Positions 1-5,503 of a stretch of 12,222 nucleotides of DNA are shown here, in pieces. A model generated the notes under the pieces. It saw only the letters and a program-made list of their open reading frames with translations. It was not told the DNA's origin and made no database searches. Both the position numbers and the translations under genes were made by a program. This DNA is from Clostridia bacterium (GTDB lineage: Bacteria; Bacillota; Clostridia; Oscillospirales; Acutalibacteraceae): the NCBI GenBank assembly GCA_024404065.1, contig JAKSQR010000030.1:1-12222 (forward strand). The letters run 5' to 3'. Position 1 is the first letter of the stretch; each line of letters opens with the position of its first letter.

Positions 1-12
1 CATAATAATAAA

Positions 13-152
13 AACTTTCCCTTAATCACATGGCGGCAGGCAGACTGTGGCGCACATGACTGTCCGCTTAATGCTGCTCGGTTCACCCGCCTGACATGGT
101 TCACAGTGTCCTGTCGCACAGGACCCACACGCCACATGATTAAAGAAAAGTT
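13..152 (-). ncRNA. ffs: Bacterial signal recognition particle RNA (4.5S/scRNA-like)
   Basis: RNA scaffold that binds Ffh (SRP54) and FtsY to deliver nascent membrane and secreted proteins to the translocon. Read on the minus strand, it contains the hallmark helix 8 sequence: GUGAACC, then GUCAGG (about 95-90), an apical CGG-GUGAA-CCG hairpin (89-79), then AGCAGC (78-73). The two ends form a long closing helix: 130-152 pairs with 13-35, about 23 base pairs including G-U pairs. Between them, ACUGU (107-103) can pair with ACAGU (63-59), and CUGUG (121-117) with CACAG (49-45), giving a rod-like helix 5. A competing perfect 7-bp hairpin (124-118 with 114-108) is also possible. The closing helix is followed by a U-run (about 12-8), which may terminate transcription. 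The ends are inferred from pairing and may be off by 10-15 bases. The core motif makes the family assignment strong. Confidence 0.9.
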
Positions 153-166
153 CTTTAACAGAGCTT

Positions 167-195
167 ATTATAATATATAATATATCTAATATCAA
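167..195 (-). promoter_or_regulatory. Sigma-A-type promoter of the SRP RNA gene
   Basis: On the minus strand, TTGATA (195-190) and TATAAT (172-167) are separated by exactly 17 bases. This is an almost perfect housekeeping promoter. Initiation would fall near 160, a few bases upstream of the SRP RNA closing helix. A strong promoter fits an abundant stable RNA. Confidence 0.85.
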
Positions 196-258
196 GTATT
201 TTTTTAATTTGGTTTCAAAAATAAAATAATGTAACTCACTCCCCTGCTATATTTTCAA

Positions 259-287
259 TTGCACTTATGCAGGCGTTATGATAATAT
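259..287 (+). promoter_or_regulatory. Tentative promoter for alaX
   Basis: TTGCAC (259-264) lies 17 bases before TAATAT (282-287), or 15 bases before GATAAT (280-285). Both hexamers are imperfect, so this is only the best candidate in the divergent spacer between the SRP RNA promoter and alaX. Apart from these signals and the ribosome binding site of alaX, I see nothing else in 196-306. Confidence 0.3.
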
Positions 288-306
288 TTATTTATGAGGT
301 GATTTT

Positions 307-1437
307 ATGACCGAAAGAATTTATGATAACAATGCCTATATATCTGAATTTAAGGCTGAAATAATATCCTGCGTCAGCAATGGTAAAAACTTTGAAGTGC
401 AGCTTAATAAAACTGCGTTTTTCCCCGAAGGTGGAGGGCAGCCTGGTGATAAAGGCAAAATCGGAAATGCAAGTGTGCTGGATACCATTGAGCGTGGGGG
501 CGAAATAATACACATCTGCGATAGTGAGGTAAATGGTGAAGTAAACTGTGAGCTTAACTGGAATTTGCGTTTTTCAAATATGCAGCAGCATAGTGGTGAG
601 CATATTTTCTCAGGCTTCACTCATAAGCTGACAGGCTTTGACAATGTAGGCTTTCACATGGGTGAAAATGAAGTAACCATTGATTTTAATGGTTATATAA
701 GCCCTGAAACCCTTGCAGAGATTGAAAGACTTACCAATATCGCAATATGCGAAAATAGAAAAATAAATATTATCTACCCTACCCGTGATGAGCTTAAAAA
801 TTACAATTACCGCAGCAAAAAAGAAATTGAGGGTCAGGTAAGGCTTGTTGAAATTGAAGGTGCAGACCTTTGTGCCTGCTGTGGCACTCATGTTAAGCTT
901 ACAGGTGAGGTTGGTCTTGTAAAAGTAATAAGCAGTATGAACTATAAGCAGGGCGTACGCATTACTCTGAGAATAGGCTACAAAGCACTTGAGGATTATA
1001 ACGAGAAAAACAAAAGTGTACTTGCTATTTCAAATTCACTTAAAGCAAAGGCAAACGAGGTTTACGAAGCAGTAGAAAAATTAAAGGATAAGCTTAACGA
1101 AACCCACAATGAGCTTAATAGCATTAAGAAAGAATTATTCATAGCAAAGTGCGAAAACGTAGACGAAGCAAAGCCTTACGTATTTTATAGCAGCAGCTCT
1201 GCAGATGATGCCCGCACCCTTGCAGATATATTAGCTGATAAGTTAAAAATTGCTTATGCCTTCAGCGGTGATGACAGTAACGGCTACAAATATGCAATAG
1301 TAAGCAGAACTGAAGACCTGAGAGAAACAGGCAAAGCACTGAATGCCGCACTTAACGGCAGAGGCGGCGGAAAGCCTGAGTGCATTATGGGCACAGTAAA
1401 TGCCACAAAATCAGAAATAGAAAAATACTTTGAATAA
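307..1437 (+). CDS. AlaX-type alanyl-tRNA editing protein with DHHA1 domain
   Basis: A free-standing homologue of the alanyl-tRNA synthetase editing domain, expected to hydrolyse Ser-tRNA(Ala) or Gly-tRNA(Ala) in the cytoplasm. The N-terminal half shows the second-additional (SAD) fold signature: FFPEGGGQPGDKG at residues 38-50, the zinc motif HSGEH (H95, H99), and a C191-x-x-x-H195 pair within CACCGTH. A lysine/glutamate-rich, probably coiled-coil segment follows (about 235-285). The C-terminal DHHA1-like domain ends in GRGGGKPECIMGTV (351-364), matching the glycine-rich end of AlaRS. The length of 376 residues fits the long AlaX class with DHHA1. The ATG is preceded by a good Shine-Dalgarno sequence, GAGGTGAT (296-303). 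It is the only plus-strand gene here and stands alone, divergent from SRP RNA and closed by a hairpin terminator. All zinc-binding residues are present. The preferred mischarged substrate cannot be read from the sequence. Confidence 0.9.
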   Translation: MTERIYDNNAYISEFKAEIISCVSNGKNFEVQLNKTAFFPEGGGQPGDKGKIGNASVLDTIERGGEIIHICDSEVNGEVNCELNWNLRFSNMQQHSGEHIFSGFTHKLTGFDNVGFHMGENEVTIDFNGYISPETLAEIERLTNIAICENRKINIIYPTRDELKNYNYRSKKEIEGQVRLVEIEGADLCACCGTHVKLTGEVGLVKVISSMNYKQGVRITLRIGYKALEDYNEKNKSVLAISNSLKAKANEVYEAVEKLKDKLNETHNELNSIKKELFIAKCENVDEAKPYVFYSSSSADDARTLADILADKLKIAYAFSGDDSNGYKYAIVSRTEDLRETGKALNAALNGRGGGKPECIMGTVNATKSEIEKYFE

Positions 1438-1453
1438 GCGTATCAGGTAAATC

Positions 1454-1490
1454 AAATGCTCCCTTTTCAAAATGAAAGGGAGCATTTTTT
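1454..1490 (+). terminator. Rho-independent terminator of alaX, probably shared with the convergent operon
   Basis: A stem of about 13 bp (1454-1466 with 1475-1487), with a GCTCCC/GGGAGC core and an 8-base loop, is followed by a T-run to 1490 on the plus strand. The same hairpin read on the minus strand lies just past the capA-like stop codon at 1495 but has only a short T-run. It may therefore terminate both converging transcripts, more efficiently on the plus strand. Confidence 0.85.
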
Positions 1491-1494
1491 CATA

Positions 1495-2874
1495 TTATTT
1501 TGGTGAAATAACACCGTTATCATCAATCTTTACACCGTTGATTGTGGGATAGCTTTCAATTAAATTATACACCTTTCTTTGCTCAGCAGGGTCTGTAAGC
1601 ATTGAGGTTTCTCTGTAATACTGTGTGCCTGCCACAAAAATAGGTTTAATCCCCTCTTCGCTTATTTCAAGTTTAAGCAGGCCTGTATAAAGATTTCTTG
1701 CATTAAACCAGAAATTGCCAAGTGAGTATGCTATAAATGAGCCTTTATAGTAATCCATACCCTGAAGGCAATGGGAGTGATTGCCGATTACTGCGTCTGC
1801 GCCTGCATCTACCCAAAGGCGGGAGTTTTCCCTCTGACCTGCTGAAAGCTCTGTCATATTTTCAAAGCCCCAATGAGGGTAAACTATAACATAGTCGCTC
1901 TCTGCTTTTGCCTTGCGGATAGTATCTGCAACCTTCTCAGCGCCATCATAATAAGAGCCGCAAATACCGGGCTTATCCTCTGTGGCTACGGGAGTTTTTA
2001 TAGGTGATTCAACACCTGAGCAGGCAATGTATGCAACCCTGTAACCGTTGATAATAAAGAACTTTGCAGCATTTGCTTCCTCTGCATTCATACCTGCACC
2101 AACATACTCAATATCAGCACCCTCAAGTGTTGAAAGGGTATCCACAAAAGAGTCATAGCCATAGTCGTAGGTATGGTTATTTGCAAGTGAAACTATATCT
2201 ACACCCATGTCGTTAAGGTAATGCACATACTCAGGCTTTGCCCTGAAGGTATATTTTTTATCAGGTGTAGGTGAGCCTCTGTCCGTATAGGTAAATTCGT
2301 TATTTATGAGCATAATATCAGCATTTTTCATTTCATTCTGATAATTCTCATCTATGCAATCCAGCACAAGATTAGGCTTTGTTAAGGCATGCACCATAAC
2401 ATAGTAGGAGGTTTCATCAAAGTTTATATCCCCCGTAAAGCCAAGCACAAAGCTGTTTTTGCCGTTATTACCCATATCACGGCTGTTTGTGTTACCACCG
2501 AATTTATCAATAAATGCACTTACTGAGTAGCCTGTAAGCTGATGAAATGCGCTGCGGCTTATCTCCCCTTTTTCAGCATTTGACTGAAGAAGCTGAAGGG
2601 TTTCTTCGCTAAGCTCTGCATTTTTAAGCATTTCTTCAGTAATACTTTTACCCTGAGATTCAGTAAGGACTTCAGCTAATGAGCTGTAATCAAACTTACT
2701 GTTATGCTTTTTAGTACTTATCTGCTTTTTTGTTTCTGTAGTTGCCTGAATATTATCGGTAGCAGGCACTAATTTTACTCTGTTTCTGAAAAAGGCAGAG
2801 ACAGATGCAGAAAGCACAACTATTGCAATAAGTATAATACAAAATGTTATAGATTTCTTATTACTGTTACTCAA
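1495..2874 (-). CDS. CapA-family (PGA_cap) metallophosphatase-like protein, membrane anchored
   Basis: Member of the poly-gamma-glutamate synthesis protein CapA family, which has a calcineurin-like metallophosphoesterase fold. Residues 8-29 form a hydrophobic signal-anchor, so the catalytic part is probably outside the membrane. A linker of about 110 residues (30-140) with Ser/Thr/Lys-rich and helical stretches precedes the domain. Family motifs appear in order: FTGDINF (146-152), NNE (191-193), SLANNHTYDYG (229-239), HWG (334-336), GNHSH (364-368) and SLGNFWF (384-390). The putative metal ligands are all present. The start is a TTG at 2874 with GGGGAA six bases upstream; the next methionine would remove the membrane anchor. 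It lies 20 bases after parB, so it is probably co-transcribed with parAB. No capB or capC is present, so actual polyglutamate synthesis is unproven. A cell-envelope role is a reasonable guess; the substrate is unknown. Confidence 0.85.
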   Translation of the reverse strand: MSNSNKKSITFCIILIAIVVLSASVSAFFRNRVKLVPATDNIQATTETKKQISTKKHNSKFDYSSLAEVLTESQGKSITEEMLKNAELSEETLQLLQSNAEKGEISRSAFHQLTGYSVSAFIDKFGGNTNSRDMGNNGKNSFVLGFTGDINFDETSYYVMVHALTKPNLVLDCIDENYQNEMKNADIMLINNEFTYTDRGSPTPDKKYTFRAKPEYVHYLNDMGVDIVSLANNHTYDYGYDSFVDTLSTLEGADIEYVGAGMNAEEANAAKFFIINGYRVAYIACSGVESPIKTPVATEDKPGICGSYYDGAEKVADTIRKAKAESDYVIVYPHWGFENMTELSAGQRENSRLWVDAGADAVIGNHSHCLQGMDYYKGSFIAYSLGNFWFNARNLYTGLLKLEISEEGIKPIFVAGTQYYRETSMLTDPAEQRKVYNLIESYPTINGVKIDDNGVISPK

Positions 2875-2894
2875 TTCAATTTCCCCGTTTTTCC

Positions 2895-3758
2895 TTACTG
2901 CTCAAGGGCTGACAGTGCTTTTACTATTGCTGCTAAATCGTCCTTATCATAGAATGCAAGCTCAAGCACACCGCTCTCTTTTTTGCCGCTTGTTACTACC
3001 TTTGCTTTTCTGCCAAGGGAGTTATTAAGGGCAATTTCAACCTCATCAAAGTAGCTTATGCGCTTTGATTTTGTGGCAGTTTTCTCTTTCTTTTCTGCTG
3101 AGAGATTCTTAACAAGCTTCTCAGCCTCTCTTACTGAAAGACCCTTTTCAACTATAAGCTTTGCTGCTGCAATGATTTTTGATTTATCCTCAAGACCTGC
3201 AAGTGCCTTTGCGTGACCTGCGGAAAGCTGATTTGCCTTAATCATTTCAAGCACTTCCTTAGGAAGCTTAAGTAATCTTAAAGCATTTGCTACAGCGGGT
3301 CTTGATTTGCCTACCTTTTTAGCAGCCTCTTCCTGAGTTAAACCAAACTGTTTTATTAAATCATTAAAGCCGTTAGCCTCTTCAACAGGGTTAAGGTTTT
3401 CTCTCTGTAAATTCTCAATAAGTGAGATTACGGCTGCCTCTTCATCTGAAAGGCTCTTTATAACAACAGGCACCTCTGTAAGACCTGCCATGCGTGATGC
3501 TCTGTATCTTCTTTCACCGGCAATAAGCTGATAGCTGCCGTTAGGAAGAGGTCTTACAAGTAAGGGCTGAAGTACGCCATGCTCTGCAATTGAATCTGCA
3601 AGCTCTGCAAGGGGCTCATCATCAAACTGTTTACGAGCCTGGTCCTTATTAGGAATAATATCATTAAGCTTAAGTGTTACTGCATTGCTCTCCTCTACGG
3701 AGTTATCCATAAGAAGCATATCAAGGCCTCTGCCGAGACCGCCTTTTTTAGGTGCCAT
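2895..3758 (-). CDS. parB: Chromosome partitioning protein ParB/Spo0J
   Basis: CTP-dependent DNA clamp that loads at parS, spreads along DNA, recruits SMC/condensin and stimulates ParA to segregate the origin region. The N terminus has the ParA-interaction motif LGRGLDMLL (8-16). The ParB/Srx nucleotide-binding domain follows (about 28-125), with GERRYRAS (81-88) and ENLQRENLNP (115-124), both core CTP-binding motifs. The helix-turn-helix that reads parS is at about 141-166 (TQEEAAKKVGKSRPAVANAL), and a C-terminal dimerisation domain ends at 287. The length is typical of chromosomal ParB. Its ATG overlaps the parA stop codon as TAATG (3760-3756), implying translational coupling. Three perfect parS sites lie 0.85-2.1 kb upstream of its start. 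It has a full-length ParB architecture, and no second ParB-like gene such as noc is present in the window. Confidence 0.97.
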   Translation of the reverse strand: MAPKKGGLGRGLDMLLMDNSVEESNAVTLKLNDIIPNKDQARKQFDDEPLAELADSIAEHGVLQPLLVRPLPNGSYQLIAGERRYRASRMAGLTEVPVVIKSLSDEEAAVISLIENLQRENLNPVEEANGFNDLIKQFGLTQEEAAKKVGKSRPAVANALRLLKLPKEVLEMIKANQLSAGHAKALAGLEDKSKIIAAAKLIVEKGLSVREAEKLVKNLSAEKKEKTATKSKRISYFDEVEIALNNSLGRKAKVVTSGKKESGVLELAFYDKDDLAAIVKALSALEQ

Positions 3759-4537
3759 TATTTCTTAGCCTTCTTTCCGTTTTGTTTTAATACCTCGTCT
3801 GCAAAGTCGCCATAAGCCTTTGCTCCCTTTGAATGCTTATCATAATATAATACGGGCTGACCGAAGGATGGAGCCTCTGAAAGCCTTACATTCCTTGGTA
3901 TAAATGTCTTGTATACCTTTTTGGGGAAGCATTTTTTAACCTCATCCACAACCTGTTGTGTTAAGTTAAGTCTGCCATCATACATAGTGAGGAGTACGCC
4001 CTCAATTTCAATATAAGGATTATATAATCTTTTAACTGTGCGTACAGTGGCAATAAGCTGTGATAAGCCCTCAAGTGCATAGAACTCACACTGAATGGGA
4101 ACTATAAGGCTATCTGCTGCACAAAGGCCGTTAAGTGTAATAAGGCCAAGGCTTGGTGGACAATCAAGTATAATAAAATCATAGTCATTATATACCATAG
4201 CAAGGGCGTCTTTAAGCCTTAATCCCCTGTTATCCATATCAGCAAGCTCAATCTCTGCACCTGCTAAATCCATAGATGATGGTATTACATCAACATTCTT
4301 AAACTCTGTTTTTATGATTGCATCCTTTGCTGTGCATCCGCCTGCAAGGATTTCATAGCTGTTTTTATCAAGGCCTTTTTTGTTTATGCCCATACCACTG
4401 GTTGAGTTACCCTGTGGGTCTATATCTACAAGTAGTGTTTTATAGCCCTTATCGCCTAAAGATGCAGTAAGGTTAACGGCTGTTGTAGTTTTACCTACAC
4501 CGCCCTTCTGGTTAACTATTGCAATATTTTTTGCCAT
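3758..4537 (-). CDS. parA: Chromosome partitioning ATPase ParA/Soj
   Basis: Walker-type ATPase that dimerises on the nucleoid with ATP and is released by ParB. In Firmicutes relatives it also regulates DnaA. Numbered from the chosen start, the deviant Walker A motif is KGGVGKTT (11-18). It is followed by the DIDPQGNSTSG switch region near residue 40, and DCPPSLG then LIVPIQCEFYALEGL in the second half. The 259-residue length and the lack of an N-terminal DNA-binding extension mark it as the chromosomal Soj type rather than a plasmid ParA. I chose the ATG at 4537 because AGGAGAG sits five bases upstream (4549-4543) and because the likely transcription start (near 4559) lies inside the longer open frame that reaches 4579. 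It is first in the operon with parB and a capA-like gene. A parS site 15 bases upstream of its -35 suggests ParB could repress it. Confidence 0.96.
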   Translation of the reverse strand: MAKNIAIVNQKGGVGKTTTAVNLTASLGDKGYKTLLVDIDPQGNSTSGMGINKKGLDKNSYEILAGGCTAKDAIIKTEFKNVDVIPSSMDLAGAEIELADMDNRGLRLKDALAMVYNDYDFIILDCPPSLGLITLNGLCAADSLIVPIQCEFYALEGLSQLIATVRTVKRLYNPYIEIEGVLLTMYDGRLNLTQQVVDEVKKCFPKKVYKTFIPRNVRLSEAPSFGQPVLYYDKHSKGAKAYGDFADEVLKQNGKKAKK

Positions 4538-4542
4538 AATTT

Positions 4543-4549
4543 CTCTCCT
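4543..4549 (-). promoter_or_regulatory. Ribosome binding site of parA
   Basis: AGGAGAG on the minus strand lies five bases before the ATG at 4537. It is the strongest Shine-Dalgarno sequence in the region and decides the start against a longer in-frame reading from 4579. Confidence 0.85.
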
Positions 4550-4565
4550 GATTAGATTTTTTGAT

Positions 4566-4594
4566 AGTATAACACCCATATTTAATATTGTAAA
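4566..4594 (-). promoter_or_regulatory. Sigma-A-type promoter of the parA-parB-capA operon
   Basis: On the minus strand, TTTACA (4594-4589) and TATACT (4571-4566) are separated by exactly 17 bases. Each hexamer has one mismatch to consensus. The transcription start would be near 4559, leaving an untranslated leader of roughly 22 bases before the parA ATG. The parS at 4609-4624 ends 15 bases upstream of the -35 box. Confidence 0.8.
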
Positions 4595-4608
4595 GAGTTA
4601 TTTTTTAG

Positions 4609-4624
4609 TGTTCCACGTGAAACA
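4609..4624. promoter_or_regulatory. parS site 1 (ParB binding site)
   Basis: TGTTCCACGTGAAACA is a 16/16 match to the parS consensus known from Bacillus subtilis. It sits upstream of the parA promoter and could both nucleate ParB spreading and permit autoregulation of parAB. Confidence 0.96.
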
Positions 4625-4647
4625 ATGCAGATTTAATGCTGAATTTA

Positions 4648-4663
4648 TGTTCCACGTGAAACA
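4648..4663. promoter_or_regulatory. parS site 2 (ParB binding site)
   Basis: A second identical 16-base parS, 39 bases from the first start to start and in the same orientation. The spacing is close to four helical turns, so the two sites face roughly the same side of the DNA. It lies in the AT-rich spacer between parA and rsmG. Confidence 0.96.
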
Positions 4664-4746
4664 TTCCGTATATAATTATATTATATTACATTCTATTATA
4701 TGCTTTGTTGTGCGTCTTATTTGCTGTCAGAATCTGCTCTGAATGT

Positions 4747-4774
4747 AAAAAAAGAGGAGCAACGCTCCCCTTTT
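4747..4774 (-). terminator. Rho-independent terminator after rsmG
   Basis: On the minus strand, GGAGC-type stem arms (4768-4764 with 4760-4756) enclose a 3-base loop. The stem is extended by A/T pairs past one mismatch (4755 with 4769), and a run of seven Ts follows (4753-4747). It begins 22 bases after the rsmG stop and isolates the typA-rsmG operon from the parA promoter. Confidence 0.85.
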
Positions 4775-4795
4775 GGATTATCTTATTTTGTAATA

Positions 4796-5503
4796 TCAAA
4801 GTGGCTTGGATTTAATCTTGCCTGACTGCCTTGGATATTTTGCAGGTGTATTACTTACCTTTTCTATTATAATCAGTGTCCTTTCACCGTCTGTAAGGTT
4901 AAAATCTATTTTCTCAGTTATCGTGCCACCAAGTGTTTTGATTGATGTGTAAGCCTGCTTTATCTCTTCCTCAGCAAGTGCGCTCTTCATAGCTACAAAC
5001 TTACCACCAACTTTAACGAATGGTAAACAGTATTCGCAAAGCACATTAAGTGAAGCAACTGCCCTTGAAAGCACAAAATCATATTGCTCTCTGTAATCTG
5101 TATCCTGCCCTGCTTCCTCAGCCCTTGCATGCAGCACCTCTGCCTTAAGCCCTAATGCCTCTATGCTTTCTGCCACAAAGCCAAGCTTTTTTGCAGTGGA
5201 ATCAAGCAGAGTAAGATTTATATCAGGTCTTGCTATAAGAAGCGGCACGCCGGGAAAGCCTGCGCCACATCCTAAATCCATTACCTTTGAGTTATCTGGT
5301 ATATCTACTTTTAGTATGCTAAGGCTGTCTGCAAAGTGCTTGACCGCAATGCCATCCTCATCAAGTATCCTTGTAAGGTTCATTACCTTGTTCTTTTCAA
5401 TAAGCATCTGAGCAAACTTATCAAGAGCCTCTGTTTTATCATCAGAAACAGAAACACCTATATTATTCAGGTTTTCAAGAAATAACTCTTTATTAAAGGT
5501 CAT
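4796..5503 (-). CDS. rsmG: 16S rRNA (guanine527-N7)-methyltransferase RsmG (GidB)
   Basis: Uses S-adenosylmethionine to methylate N7 of G527 (E. coli numbering) in the 530 loop of 16S rRNA. Loss in other bacteria gives low-level streptomycin resistance. The Rossmann-type SAM motif VMDLGCGAGFPGVPLL is at about residues 74-89. It is preceded by the family segment NLTRI...KHFADSL and followed by VLSRAVASLNVLCEYCLPFVKVGGKFVAMK. The ATG at 5503 gives 235 residues, close to the usual family length. An AAAGGA sequence lies nine bases upstream. A longer reading from a TTG at 5521 adds six residues but has no ribosome binding site. The start overlaps the end of mnmG by 11 bases, a classical pairing. 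It is the last gene of the operon, closed by a terminator. It ends in TGA, unlike all other genes here. Confidence 0.95.
   Translation of the reverse strand: MTFNKELFLENLNNIGVSVSDDKTEALDKFAQMLIEKNKVMNLTRILDEDGIAVKHFADSLSILKVDIPDNSKVMDLGCGAGFPGVPLLIARPDINLTLLDSTAKKLGFVAESIEALGLKAEVLHARAEEAGQDTDYREQYDFVLSRAVASLNVLCEYCLPFVKVGGKFVAMKSALAEEEIKQAYTSIKTLGGTITEKIDFNLTDGERTLIIIEKVSNTPAKYPRQSGKIKSKPL

Noticed and set aside
336..891. Minus-strand open frames opposite alaX
   Set aside because: They lie antisense to a well-supported gene and have no domain, promoter or ribosome binding site; these are antisense shadows.
2137..2145. DnaA-box-like TATCCACA sequence in the capA-like gene
   Set aside because: An isolated near match in coding sequence. 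An origin would need a cluster with an AT-rich unwinding region and none is seen.
4664..4746. AT-rich stretch between parS site 2 and the rsmG terminator as a possible origin or extra promoter
   Set aside because: It contains several TATAAT-like strings but no paired -35 box and no DnaA boxes, so nothing beyond base composition supports it.
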